Shown: piece by piece, positions 55,402 through 63,847 of the stretch
How the letters are laid out: every line of letters starts with the position of its first letter
Position numbering within the stretch: position 1 is the first letter of the stretch
Assembly (NCBI GenBank): GCA_025210375.1
Contig: JAOASB010000012.1
Coordinates: 31,100-95,099 of the forward strand
Direction of reading: 5' to 3'
Origin: Maledivibacter sp.
GTDB lineage: Bacteria; Bacillota; Clostridia; Peptostreptococcales; Caminicellaceae
Length of the DNA stretch: 64,000 nt
Translations under genes and position numbers: made by a program
Notes under the pieces: generated by a model
Told to the model about the DNA's origin: nothing
What the model saw: only the letters and a program-made list of their open reading frames with translations
Database searches by the model: none

Positions 55402-56967
55402 ATGCAGGATACCATAAAAGAAAGATTTAAATTTCATTATGAAAACGACTCTACGGAAAGTATTTTAGTGATAAATATGGGTTCAAAGGAAAAAATCTTA
55501 GAATATCAAATTGAAATGATAGGTAATAATTCATGTCCAGGAATTCTCAAGCTAGATGTCAGATACAAAAATGGCGACACTAGACTGCATTATAATATTA
55601 CATCTAAGTTAACTCTATATAAATTTTTACAAAGAAAGAAACTAAATAAAAATGAATTTATAGATATTCTTCTTGGGATTACAAGACCCCTTATTGATTG
55701 TGGTGAATACTTATTATATGATAAGAGTTTTTTAATCGATGAAGAGTACATATATATAAACCCTAGTACCCTTGAGATAGGCATGATATATCTGCCCTTA
55801 GCCGTTGAGACCAATATCAGTGAGGATTTTAAAAGCTTCCTTAGCAATTTAATTATTTCATCGGCCAGGATGGATGAAGGATCAAATGGAAATTATATGG
55901 CAAAAATCTTGAACTATTTAAAAAATGATATTTTTAATATTTATGATTTTGTTAAACTTCTGCAACAGCTTAAAGGCAATGAATCCCAAATAGTAAGAGA
56001 TATGAAAAACGATATGATGGAGTCTGATATCAATAGAATAAATGATGATAGCATAGCAATTAATCGTGATAAATATATATGCCCAATGGCAGTGGAAGAA
56101 GAAAAACATGATAATTTTATAGCTCATAAAGGAAAAAATGCTCCAGAGGCTCTAAAAAATAATGGTATAAAGCAACATGAAAGTGTCATCAAGAATAGAT
56201 ATAAGAGGAAGTATGTATTTATAGCTATAGCATCCCAGATGTTGATAGCCATTGCTTTATCCTTAAGTTTTAATAAAATTAGGGCAGTTGCTGGAGACGA
56301 TTTAAGCACTTTTGCTGGGATTATTTTAATAGTAGCCGCTGTAGATATTCTATTGTTTAGAAATTTATTTAAGAAGGAAAATATGGAAGAAACTGTTGTA
56401 ATAAGGAAAAATAGAAAAACTAGAATATCCCATAAAGATAGGGAAAAGAAAATGTTGAAAAGAAATGAAAATGATAGGACAATAACCAAAATAGAACCTA
56501 AATTACCACAAGAAAATCAAATCATAAATATGTCTAAAAGAGAAATCTACAATGTTAATAGACAAGAATATAATGTTAAAGGAAATAATCAAGTGGCGGC
56601 AGCAAATGAAGCAGATGATATACCATTAGTTAATATCAATGAGACTATAATTTTAGATAAAGAAAGATCGGAATTTCCATGTCTACAAAGAATGAATAAT
56701 GGGATAATGGATAGGGTATCCGTAACAAAATCAAATTTTATTATAGGAAGGCTTGCAAACTATGTTGATTATGTAATTGACAATAATGCCATAGGTAGAA
56801 CCCATGCTGAGATTTTATATAAAGAAGAACAATATTTTATTAAAGATTTAAATTCTAAAAATGGAACATATCTTAATGAAGAAAAGCTATGCAGCAATAA
56901 AGAATATGCAATAAGCAATGAGGATAAAATTATATTTGCAAATATTGAATATAAATTTATTCTATAA
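55402..56967 (+). CDS. DUF6382 + FHA domain membrane protein
   Basis: Signalling adaptor linking Ser/Thr phosphorylation to the pilus system. ATG at 55402 after AAGGGGGGA. Residues about 1-175 are DUF6382 (LDVRYKNGDTRLHYNITSKL, IDEEYIYINPSTLEIGMIYL). Two membrane helices lie at about 274-292 and 302-320. After a basic linker comes INETIILDKER, which resembles the ETTxx phospho-switch motif of GarA/OdhI-type proteins. The FHA domain at about 445-521 has FIIGRLANYVDYV, NAIGRTHAEI and DLNSKNGTYLNEE, the phosphothreonine-binding residues. The PP2C and kinase genes follow. Confidence 0.88.
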   Translation: MQDTIKERFKFHYENDSTESILVINMGSKEKILEYQIEMIGNNSCPGILKLDVRYKNGDTRLHYNITSKLTLYKFLQRKKLNKNEFIDILLGITRPLIDCGEYLLYDKSFLIDEEYIYINPSTLEIGMIYLPLAVETNISEDFKSFLSNLIISSARMDEGSNGNYMAKILNYLKNDIFNIYDFVKLLQQLKGNESQIVRDMKNDMMESDINRINDDSIAINRDKYICPMAVEEEKHDNFIAHKGKNAPEALKNNGIKQHESVIKNRYKRKYVFIAIASQMLIAIALSLSFNKIRAVAGDDLSTFAGIILIVAAVDILLFRNLFKKENMEETVVIRKNRKTRISHKDREKKMLKRNENDRTITKIEPKLPQENQIINMSKREIYNVNRQEYNVKGNNQVAAANEADDIPLVNINETIILDKERSEFPCLQRMNNGIMDRVSVTKSNFIIGRLANYVDYVIDNNAIGRTHAEILYKEEQYFIKDLNSKNGTYLNEEKLCSNKEYAISNEDKIIFANIEYKFIL

Positions 56968-57165
56968 TATAGATTTCCCAAAGTTAAACTTAATTTATAC
57001 ATATCAAAATATCCGATGTTTTTAGGGATTTTTGATGTGTATAAATTAATTGTTTAACTGGAATATCTATATAGATTTCCCAAAGTTAAACTTAATTTAT
57101 ACATATCAAAATATCCGATGTTTTTAGGGATTTTTGATGTGTACAAATTAATTGTTTAAATTGTA
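56968..57165. repeat. Dispersed repeat family 2, tandem copies f1 and f2
   Basis: Two head-to-tail units of about 102 bases (56968-57071 and 57070-57165). Over the first 90 bases they differ at one position (GTGTATAAATT against GTGTACAAATT). Each has TATAGATTTCCCAAAGTTAA, TTTATACATATCAAAATATC and TTTTTGATGTGTA. They fill the space between the FHA gene and the phosphatase gene. Confidence 0.9.
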
Positions 57166-57200
57166 TTAATAAATAAAAAGTAATGTACGGAGAGAATGAT

Positions 57201-58031
57201 ATGAGAAAGCGAAGTTTTTCTATTGGAGCATTAAGTGAAATAGGCTATGTAAAAAAAACAAACCAAGATAGGATATTAATAAAAATTGGAGAAGGACAGC
57301 ATGGGGAGTTTGGTATATTTGTAGTCGCCGACGGTATGGGAGGACTTGCAGCGGGGGATAGAGCAAGTGAAATAGTTATAAAAGAATTTAAAGCATGGTG
57401 GGATAATAAACTGGCTTTGATTTTCAATAAAAAAGAATCGGTTAGCATAAATATGATAGATAAGGAGCTTAACAGTCTTATTATTAACGTAAATAAAAAA
57501 GTGATGGAATTCGGCAGAGGTATAAATAGTAGAGTGGGAACAACACTTTCCATGATGTTTATACATAGAAACGAGTACATAATTAAACATATAGGGGATA
57601 GTAGGATATATAAAATAAATCATGAAATAACTAGGCTTACTCAAGATCATTCTTGGATAGAACAACAGATCAGGAGCGGTTGTATAAGCAAGCAAGAAGC
57701 GGTGAACCATCCACAAAAACATATTTTGCTTCAATGTGTGGGGGTCAAGGAAGTATTAGATATATTTGAGACAAAGGGAGAAATATCAGAAGAAGATAAA
57801 TTTTTACTATGTAGTGATGGATTTTATAATCTTTTGAGGAAGAACGAGATGCTTAAGGCTGTAGGGGCATATGATAAAAATAATGAAGATGTACAGGAAA
57901 TAGTTGAAGAGCTTATGGGGAAAGTTAGAATAAGAGGTGCTTTAGACAATGCTTCAGCGATACTTATATGCCAAGACAGACACAAACAAAAACTAGGACT
58001 ATTTGGAAGGCTAAGATATATGATTGGTTGA
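57201..58031 (+). CDS. PP2C-family Ser/Thr protein phosphatase
   Basis: Manganese-dependent phosphatase opposing the kinase next to it. The ATG at 57201 follows ACGGAGAG by eight bases; an ATG at 57183 lacks a site. 276 residues. PP2C motifs: TNQDRILIK, VVADGMGGLAAGDRASE with metal-binding Asp, GTTLSMMFI, HIGDSRIYKI, LTQDHSW, FLLCSDGFYNLL and GALDNASAILI. Soluble. The kinase gene starts 15 bases after its stop, so the pair is an operon. Confidence 0.92.
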   Translation: MRKRSFSIGALSEIGYVKKTNQDRILIKIGEGQHGEFGIFVVADGMGGLAAGDRASEIVIKEFKAWWDNKLALIFNKKESVSINMIDKELNSLIINVNKKVMEFGRGINSRVGTTLSMMFIHRNEYIIKHIGDSRIYKINHEITRLTQDHSWIEQQIRSGCISKQEAVNHPQKHILLQCVGVKEVLDIFETKGEISEEDKFLLCSDGFYNLLRKNEMLKAVGAYDKNNEDVQEIVEELMGKVRIRGALDNASAILICQDRHKQKLGLFGRLRYMIG

Positions 58032-58045
58032 TATGGGGGACAGAA

Positions 58046-58951
58046 ATGATAAACGGTGAACTTTTTGATGGAAAATATGAAATCCTTGAAGTGATTGGTA
58101 CGGGGGGAATGAGTACAGTATATCTTGCTAAAAATGTAAAGCTCGATACCCTTTGGGCTATAAAGAAAATAAATAAGAATTGTAATTCTTATATAGATTT
58201 ACTTATAGAACCCAATATACTTAAGAAACTAAATCATCCATCCCTTCCAAGGATATTTGATATTATAGAGGATGAAAGTAGTATTTATATTATTGAAGAT
58301 TATATAGAGGGGATATCTTTAGATAAAAAACTACTGAGGTGTGGCAAAATACCAGAAAAAGTTCTTGTTAAGTGGGCTGTTCAAATATGTGAAGTGCTTA
58401 TTTATTTGCATGGGTTTAAGCCAAACCCAATCATATATAGGGACATGAAGCCATCTAATATTATATTAACTAATGATGGGAAAATAAAACTAATAGATTT
58501 TGGGATATCAAGGGAGTATAAAGTAAATGTAGATAATGATACCACCTATATTGGAACAAGGGGATATGCGGCACCAGAACAATATGGGAGATCACAAAGT
58601 GATGTTAGAACGGATATATATAGCTTTGGTATAACCCTATACCACCTTATTACAGGAAAAAGTCCAAATGAGCCACCCTTTGAGATAAAATCCATAAGAG
58701 AAATTGATGAAAATTTTTCTCTCGGTATGGAGTATATAATATCAAGATGTACAAGGCCCGATCCAAATCAAAGGTATCAGTCGGTAAGGGAACTTATTGA
58801 GGATTTAATAAATATAGATAGAATTGATTTAGATAATAAGAGAATATCTAAGGTTATATATTATAAAGGGCCTATAATCTTATTCCTAATATCACTATTT
58901 TCTTATATTACATATCTTGGAATAGTTGAAATTATAAAGTGTATATATTAG
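58046..58951 (+). CDS. Membrane-anchored Ser/Thr protein kinase
   Basis: Hanks-type kinase. The ATG at 58046 has ATGGGGGA in front. Catalytic features: glycine loop IGTGGMSTVYLA, lysine in LWAIKKINK, YRDMKPSNIILT catalytic loop, LIDFGISREYK (DFG), GTRGYAAPEQYG activation/P+1 loop. A single C-terminal helix (residues about 277-298) anchors it; there is no extracellular PASTA region, so any signal input is inside the membrane or absent. Coupled with the PP2C gene; FHA protein and small TM protein are likely substrates or partners (inference). Confidence 0.92.
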   Translation: MINGELFDGKYEILEVIGTGGMSTVYLAKNVKLDTLWAIKKINKNCNSYIDLLIEPNILKKLNHPSLPRIFDIIEDESSIYIIEDYIEGISLDKKLLRCGKIPEKVLVKWAVQICEVLIYLHGFKPNPIIYRDMKPSNIILTNDGKIKLIDFGISREYKVNVDNDTTYIGTRGYAAPEQYGRSQSDVRTDIYSFGITLYHLITGKSPNEPPFEIKSIREIDENFSLGMEYIISRCTRPDPNQRYQSVRELIEDLINIDRIDLDNKRISKVIYYKGPIILFLISLFSYITYLGIVEIIKCIY

Positions 58952-58968
58952 AAGACTAGGAGGAAATA

Positions 58969-59289
58969 ATGCTTTTAAAGGGAATCGTATTAATACTTAT
59001 TGGGTTAAGTGGAATATTTATAACATTAATATGGACTTTTAAATCCTTTAGCGAAAGAAAAAAGGACAAACCATATTTTCTCCATGATGCAGCACAAGAT
59101 AGCTGCAATACCTCAGAAATATTTGGAGACATACAAAAAAATCAAAGAATTTTAGATAAAAATATTAAGCCCTTAGAATATAATTTAAAAACAGAAGAAG
59201 GAGAATCAACCATATTATTGGATGACATGGTTGTAAATGAATACACGGGTGAAACAGTTTTATTGGAGGAAGAAAAATCAAAGACATAA
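58969..59289 (+). CDS. Small membrane protein with Thr-rich TxLL motifs (106 aa)
   Basis: One N-terminal helix (LLKGIVLILIGLSGIFITLI), then a basic patch and an acidic cytoplasmic tail. The tail contains EGESTILLDDM and YTGETVLLEEE, a doubled (S/E)T(I/V)LL motif like INETIILD in the FHA protein. These could be threonines phosphorylated by the adjacent kinase and read by the FHA domain (inference). Ribosome site TAGGAGGAAAT. Otherwise no family recognised. Confidence 0.72.
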   Translation: MLLKGIVLILIGLSGIFITLIWTFKSFSERKKDKPYFLHDAAQDSCNTSEIFGDIQKNQRILDKNIKPLEYNLKTEEGESTILLDDMVVNEYTGETVLLEEEKSKT

Positions 59290-59331
59290 TAAATATTCAA
59301 ACTTTTACAAAATTATTTTCTAACATAAAAA

Positions 59332-59399
59332 AATGAACCGGGGGCTTGCAACTTGTACCATGGAACCTGCAACTAAAACGCGTCGTCAGACGCCTTTTT
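59332..59399 (+). other. GC-rich structured segment before the second prepilin peptidase
   Basis: A short segment clearly GC-richer than its surroundings with TTGCA ... TGCAA inverted repeats (59346-59372), an internal near-palindrome around CCATGG, and a terminator-like hairpin GCGTC-GTCA-GACGC followed by CTTTTT (59380-59399). A short frame from 59332 (MNRGLATCTMEPATK) also spans it. It looks like a small attenuator or inserted element; I cannot match it to a known class. Confidence 0.45.
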
Positions 59400-59408
59400 C
59401 GAAGAGAG

Positions 59409-59945
59409 GTGGATGGAATTATAGTAAAATATTTTGAATTAAGTATTGTGCTTGTATTGGCCTTGATAAGCGATATAAGGACCTATAAAATAAAAAATAT
59501 CATAACCCTTCCCTTTATGATAATAGGAATAGTAACAAATATTTATTTGAACAGTCTACAGGGATTGTTTTTTTCGTTAAAGGGAATAGCTGCCCCAATT
59601 CTTTTATTGATAATCTTCTTTATACTAAGAATGCTAGGGGCAGGAGATATAAAGCTTTTTTCCTCTATCGGGGCCATAATGGGAGTGAAGTTTGTATTCT
59701 ATACTATAATGTATACTTTTCTTACGGGTGGCCTACTAGCATTACTATTGATGATAATAAGAAAAAATGGAGTTGAAAGATTTAAGTATCTTTTGAGGTA
59801 TATTAAAAGCTGTTTTATAACCTCCTCTATCTTATCCTATACAGATTTTAACGATAAAAATGATAAAGGCAAATTCCCATTTGCCGCTGCCATAGCTTGT
59901 GGAGTTTTTGTAAATCTATTTTTTTCAAAGGGAATTTCACTATAG
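59409..59945 (+). CDS. Prepilin peptidase, A24 family, second copy
   Basis: 178 residues with six or so helices. Catalytic Asp motifs are LALISDIRTYKIKN and MLGAGDIKLFSS. The start is uncertain: GTG at 59409 lies within GAGAGGTGG; an ATT at 59418 after that ribosome site would also give a normal N-terminus; upstream codons run through the GC-rich hairpin segment and are unlikely. The TAG stop is the left end of repeat family 2 copy g. Two peptidases in one locus suggest separate specificities for Flp pilin and TadE-like proteins (inference). Confidence 0.82.
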   Translation: MDGIIVKYFELSIVLVLALISDIRTYKIKNIITLPFMIIGIVTNIYLNSLQGLFFSLKGIAAPILLLIIFFILRMLGAGDIKLFSSIGAIMGVKFVFYTIMYTFLTGGLLALLLMIIRKNGVERFKYLLRYIKSCFITSSILSYTDFNDKNDKGKFPFAAAIACGVFVNLFFSKGISL

Positions 59946-60044
59946 AAATCTCAGTTGAAACCTTAACCTATACACATCTAAACTACTCAAAAGTATAGGA
60001 TGTTTTGACATGTATAAGTTAATAGTTACCCTAAACCCTATATA
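59941..60044. repeat. Dispersed repeat family 2, copy g
   Basis: TATAGAAATCTCAGTTGAAA at the left (its TATAG supplies the stop codon of the peptidase), GTATAGGATGTTTTGACATG, TAAGTTAATAGTTACC and CTAAACCCTATATA at the right. Confidence 0.65.
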
Positions 60045-60063
60045 TTAGCTATTTTATTAAATA

Positions 60064-60092
60064 TTGTTAAATATTATATATTATGATATAAT
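60064..60092 (+). promoter_or_regulatory. Promoter of the ECF transporter leader
   Basis: TTGTTA, 17-base spacer, TATAAT. Confidence 0.65.
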
Positions 60093-60098
60093 TAATCT

Positions 60099-60203
60099 TG
60101 TGGATTATGAAAATCCATTTCTTAAGAGTAGTGATTTAAACTATGGATAACTGATCTTTACCATGAAGGTAGGGCAATTTTGCTCTACCTTTGTTTATTT
60201 TTT
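60099..60203 (+). promoter_or_regulatory. Attenuator-like leader, candidate riboswitch
   Basis: Transcript from about 60099 folds TGGATT-ATGA-AAATCCA, then a middle part, then a terminator AAGGTAGGGCAA/TTGCTCTACCTT followed by TGTTTATTTTTT. The sequence TTTACC-ATGA-AGGTA overlaps the 5' arm of the terminator and would compete with it. It does not match any riboswitch class I recognise. The terminator is upstream of the gene, so it must be regulated or leaky. Confidence 0.55.
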
Positions 60204-60285
60204 GTAAGTGTGCTACATTAATTTAAGTTTACAGCTTACAAAACCATTACAATAAGTTTTGTAAAGAATGAAGGGAGGGAGTATT

Positions 60286-60810
60286 ATGAATTACAAAACA
60301 AAGGATTTAATTATGGCAAGCTTTTTCTTAGCACTGGGGTTAATAATACCCTATTTCTTTCATATTTTAGGTATGGCAGGAATAATATTTTTACCGATGC
60401 ATATTCCAGTATTACTATGTGGGTTCATTTTAGGCTCAAGATATGGTTTGATAGTTGGTCTGATCACCCCATTGTTAAGCTCTGTTTTGACTGGGATGCC
60501 TCCAGTATATCCTGTAGCTATTGCAATGGCCTTTGAGCTTGCCACATATGGATTTATTTCAGGATATTTATATAAGTATAAAGGCTTAGATATCATACCA
60601 TCATTGATATGTGCTATGCTGTTAGGACGAGCAGTATCTGGAATTATAAATTATATACTTATAACATTCGGAGGACATAAGTTTGTGTTAAAAATGTTTT
60701 TAACCTCTGCCTTTGTAACATCCATATGGGGAATATTAATACAATTAATATTAATTCCTATTATTATAAGGACAATAAAAAATACGGAAAGGACAAATAT
60801 ACATGGATAA
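60286..60810 (+). CDS. ECF transporter S component (substrate-binding membrane subunit)
   Basis: Vitamin/cofactor-capture subunit that docks on a shared ECF energising module encoded elsewhere. The ATG at 60286 follows GGGAGGGA; an ATG at 60268 does not. 174 residues, six helices. Typical S-component features: N-terminal LIMASFFLALGLIIPYF, MHIPVLLCGFILGSRYGLIV, and TPLLSSVLTGMPPVYPVAIA. Substrate unknown. Overlaps the methyltransferase start by eight bases. Confidence 0.87.
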   Translation: MNYKTKDLIMASFFLALGLIIPYFFHILGMAGIIFLPMHIPVLLCGFILGSRYGLIVGLITPLLSSVLTGMPPVYPVAIAMAFELATYGFISGYLYKYKGLDIIPSLICAMLLGRAVSGIINYILITFGGHKFVLKMFLTSAFVTSIWGILIQLILIPIIIRTIKNTERTNIHG

Positions 60811-61375
60811 TAAAGAGTTTTTTAATAGTCGGGCCTTTGAATGGGATGAAGTATGTGAACATAATGATGAAAAATTAAAGAAAATTATGGAGATTTCATC
60901 CCTCAAAAGAGATTCAAAAATACTTGATATTGGCACTGGAACAGGTATTTTAATAAGCTATCTTCTTGATGAATCACCAGCCAATATTACTGCCGTTGAT
61001 ATTTCAGATAATATGATATTGATGGCCAAGAAAAAATATAGGGATAGTAGGGTCAAATTTGTCGTAGCCGATATCCTAGAATACAATAAAAAAGGATTTG
61101 ATTATATATTCCTTTATTCCGTATATCCTCACTTTGATGATAAAGAAAGACTTTTTTCACATCTTTCAACACTTATAAATGATGGTGGGAAAATAATTAT
61201 TGCCCATGGGAATAGTAAAGAAGAAATAAATGAAGTTCATCATAAAAACAGCCATACTAAAGATGATAGGTTACCTTCAGTCGAAGTCACAGCCAATATA
61301 ATGTCAAGATATTTTAAAGTAGATGTAATGATTGATGATGCCGATATGTATTACATATCAGGAATAAAAGCTTAA
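60803..61375 (+). CDS. Class I SAM-dependent methyltransferase
   Basis: 190-residue methyltransferase with the SAM-binding motif I ILDIGTGTGILISYL, motif II ITAVDISDNMILMAKKK and motif III KFVVADILEY; GGKIIIAHGNSKEEI is the later strand. Acceptor unknown. Translationally coupled to the S component, so it may modify the imported compound or a product of it (inference). Confidence 0.88.
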   Translation: MDNKEFFNSRAFEWDEVCEHNDEKLKKIMEISSLKRDSKILDIGTGTGILISYLLDESPANITAVDISDNMILMAKKKYRDSRVKFVVADILEYNKKGFDYIFLYSVYPHFDDKERLFSHLSTLINDGGKIIIAHGNSKEEINEVHHKNSHTKDDRLPSVEVTANIMSRYFKVDVMIDDADMYYISGIKA

Positions 61376-61439
61376 GAATGCCAGTATGAAATTCATATTC
61401 TTTTTATTGTAGGGTATTTGTGGGATAGAAATATGACTA

Positions 61440-61475
61440 AAAGTTCAAGGACTCCATATCCTTGAACTTTTATTT
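61440..61475 (+). terminator. Terminator of the S-component/methyltransferase operon
   Basis: AAAAGTTCAAGGA/TCCTTGAACTTTT stem followed by ATTT. Confidence 0.85.
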
Positions 61476-61578
61476 ATAGAGAGTTTAGGGTAAATCTTAA
61501 TTTATACATATGAAAATATACGATGTTTCTGGGGAGTTTTGATATGTATAAATTAAAGTTTCGACTGGAATCTCTATA
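61476..61578. repeat. Dispersed repeat family 2, copy h
   Basis: TATAGAGAGTTTAGGG at the left and TGGAATCTCTATA at the right; the core has AATTTATACATATGAAAA matched by TTTTGATATGTATAAATT. The clearest palindrome of the family. Confidence 0.8.
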
Positions 61579-61584
61579 TCAAGA

Positions 61585-62430
61585 TTATTTATGATATAGG
61601 CTTAATATTGTTTTTGATAGAATATCATTATCACATTCTTCTATGGTAGTTATACTAGGAGCAAGAACGTATAAAAATATTGACATATTGTCATCTTTAA
61701 AATACTTTACGTAGGTTCTACCCTTTAAAGTAATATTAAAAAAATCCTCATTTCCATAGTACCTGTCTATAGGTCTTCCATATTGAATATATGCCATATG
61801 ATCTTCTTTAAATTTATGAATTGGACTATTGGTTATAATAGTAGAGTCGATTTTAATCCAGTTCTCAAAATCAATATAATCTACACCATATTCTATATTA
61901 TCAACTGAAACTTTAAATTCTGCTTTATCCTTTGTACAGCCTAAACTGCTTAATACCAATTTCTCTTGATCGTATTTAGGTACTAGGGATATCTCATCTA
62001 AATTAATGGTACCGTCATCATAAAATCCAAAGGCAGATTTTGAGGAGGTATTGTGTCTGACTAAATAGCCTCCATAAAAACTGCTGTAATATTTGGAGCT
62101 TGGATCATAATAGGAGGATGAACCATCCTTGAGCTTAAAGTGACCGAAGTTATAAAGTATAGTCAATGACACATCTTTATTTAAGTAGTTTGAAAAGCCT
62201 ATATTATCGTTGAATGTCATAACAAAGGGATACCAATCTTTCTTTTTTGTACTTAACCCACCGGGGATATGGAGATTTATATTATATTTGTTTAATAAGC
62301 TTTCCTTGTAGTGCATCTTACTGTAAAAAAACATGATGCCATAGCTTCTTAATTGAAACCATAAAGAGGTATTTACAATAACAAGTATGGATAAAAAAAT
62401 AAGTATTAAAATGAAAAATTTTTTCCTCAT
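61585..62430 (-). CDS. Membrane-anchored hypothetical protein (281 aa)
   Basis: ATG at 62430 with AGGTGATTAG in front on the minus strand. A basic N-terminus and one helix (residues about 5-28) anchor a 250-residue extracytoplasmic domain. The domain is beta-rich by eye with many Tyr and Ser (SSYYDPSSKYYSSFYGG, ISLVPKYDQEKLVLSSLG). One Cys pair at most. No family recognised. Its 3' end abuts repeat copy h. Confidence 0.65.
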   Translation of the reverse strand: MRKKFFILILIFLSILVIVNTSLWFQLRSYGIMFFYSKMHYKESLLNKYNINLHIPGGLSTKKKDWYPFVMTFNDNIGFSNYLNKDVSLTILYNFGHFKLKDGSSSYYDPSSKYYSSFYGGYLVRHNTSSKSAFGFYDDGTINLDEISLVPKYDQEKLVLSSLGCTKDKAEFKVSVDNIEYGVDYIDFENWIKIDSTIITNSPIHKFKEDHMAYIQYGRPIDRYYGNEDFFNITLKGRTYVKYFKDDNMSIFLYVLAPSITTIEECDNDILSKTILSLYHK

Positions 62431-62592
62431 ATTCTAATCACCTAAAATTTATTTTTTGTAGAATGTATATTTTGAACCTACTTGGCGAAAAATGTAGAAA
62501 TTTGTTGAAAAAAATAATAAAAGGTATACAAAGAATTAATGAATTAATATATACTAGAATTAATATAAACATATTTGTAAAGGAGTATGTAT

Positions 62593-63774
62593 ATGATGGA
62601 AATGGATGTTTTTAGTAGAATATTATTTTTGATTTTAATATGTTTTTCATTCTTGATTTTTATTTTCACTATAAGTATGAATAAGAAAAATTCAATGTTT
62701 AAAGCATTTGGTATGGTTTTTTTTCTACCCTTTTCTTTATGTACTATTTCATTTGTATTTATAAATAAAATATCTTTAGACTATGTATATTGGCTTTCCG
62801 AAACTTGTATGTCTATAGTTTTTCTAATATTAATATTGTTTAAGGGAAAACAGAAAAACTATAGTTTGGTTAATTTTATAATATTGAGTATGAGTATAGG
62901 TCTATGTATCCTATTGAAAAATAATCTTTTACCCCTTCACTTTGTATCTAGCAAAATTCAAGTTCTAATTTCTGTATTGATTATCATTTTAAATCTAATC
63001 CTATTAAAATATAAAGATTTTTTGGAAAAAGAATTTTTGACGGCTAATATACTTTTGATTATTAGCGTAGTATTGAGTCTTTTTAGTAATCAAAAACATG
63101 TCTTACAAGGAATCTTGATTTTGAAATTTTTAACTTATTTGACTTTTTATATATTTTTTTATAAAAGAACCTACGGACAATTCATAGATAAGATAAAAGA
63201 AGCTAATAAAATAAAAAAAAGCTTAAACAAAGTAATAAATAGGGATGTTAAGAAAAAAATGCTCCATTATGAGATTGCCAGAGAAAAATTACTTATGAAG
63301 GCTAAAACTGATTCACTAACAAAGACATATAATAAAGAAGCTATATTTGATATAATCAATGATTTAATAAGTAAGAACAAACAATTTTCTATAATGATGT
63401 TTGATATAGATGATTTCAAAAAAATAAATGATACCTATGGGCATATAGTTGGTGATGTATGTATTAAGAAGCTTGTAGATACAGTAAAAAAATGTATACG
63501 TGAAGTGGATTATTTAGGTAGATACGGTGGAGATGAGTTTATTCTAGTGCTTCCTTCATTAGAGATAGAACAAGGAATTTTAATAGCTGAAAGACTGATT
63601 AAAAATGTCAATATGATTAGTAGTCCTAAATTCACTATATCTATTGGCATATCCATCTATCCACATGATGGGAATACTGCAAAGGATTTGATTTCTATAG
63701 CTGATGAGGGATTATATTACTCAAAGAAGGTGGGTAAAAATACATCATCTTATATTAATACCTTTGATAAATAA
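62593..63774 (+). CDS. Seven-TM diguanylate cyclase (GGDEF)
   Basis: Makes cyclic di-GMP. Residues about 1-205 form seven hydrophobic helices, a likely membrane sensor; a short coiled coil (AREKLLMKAKT) leads to the GGDEF domain (about 235-392): DSLTKTYNKEAIFD, MMFDIDDFKKINDTYGH, active-site RYGGDEFILVLP and FTISIGISIYPHDG. The inhibitory I-site REVD sits five residues before the GGDEF core, so feedback inhibition is expected. The ATG at 62593 is preferred because an ATG at 62587 is only two bases from AAAGGAG. Confidence 0.93.
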   Translation: MMEMDVFSRILFLILICFSFLIFIFTISMNKKNSMFKAFGMVFFLPFSLCTISFVFINKISLDYVYWLSETCMSIVFLILILFKGKQKNYSLVNFIILSMSIGLCILLKNNLLPLHFVSSKIQVLISVLIIILNLILLKYKDFLEKEFLTANILLIISVVLSLFSNQKHVLQGILILKFLTYLTFYIFFYKRTYGQFIDKIKEANKIKKSLNKVINRDVKKKMLHYEIAREKLLMKAKTDSLTKTYNKEAIFDIINDLISKNKQFSIMMFDIDDFKKINDTYGHIVGDVCIKKLVDTVKKCIREVDYLGRYGGDEFILVLPSLEIEQGILIAERLIKNVNMISSPKFTISIGISIYPHDGNTAKDLISIADEGLYYSKKVGKNTSSYINTFDK

Positions 63775-63847
63775 CCTTGAGCCTCTAAGTATTTATAGGG
63801 AGTTCACATTAAATCTGTATTTTGATTTATAAGTGTGGTCCATTTAG

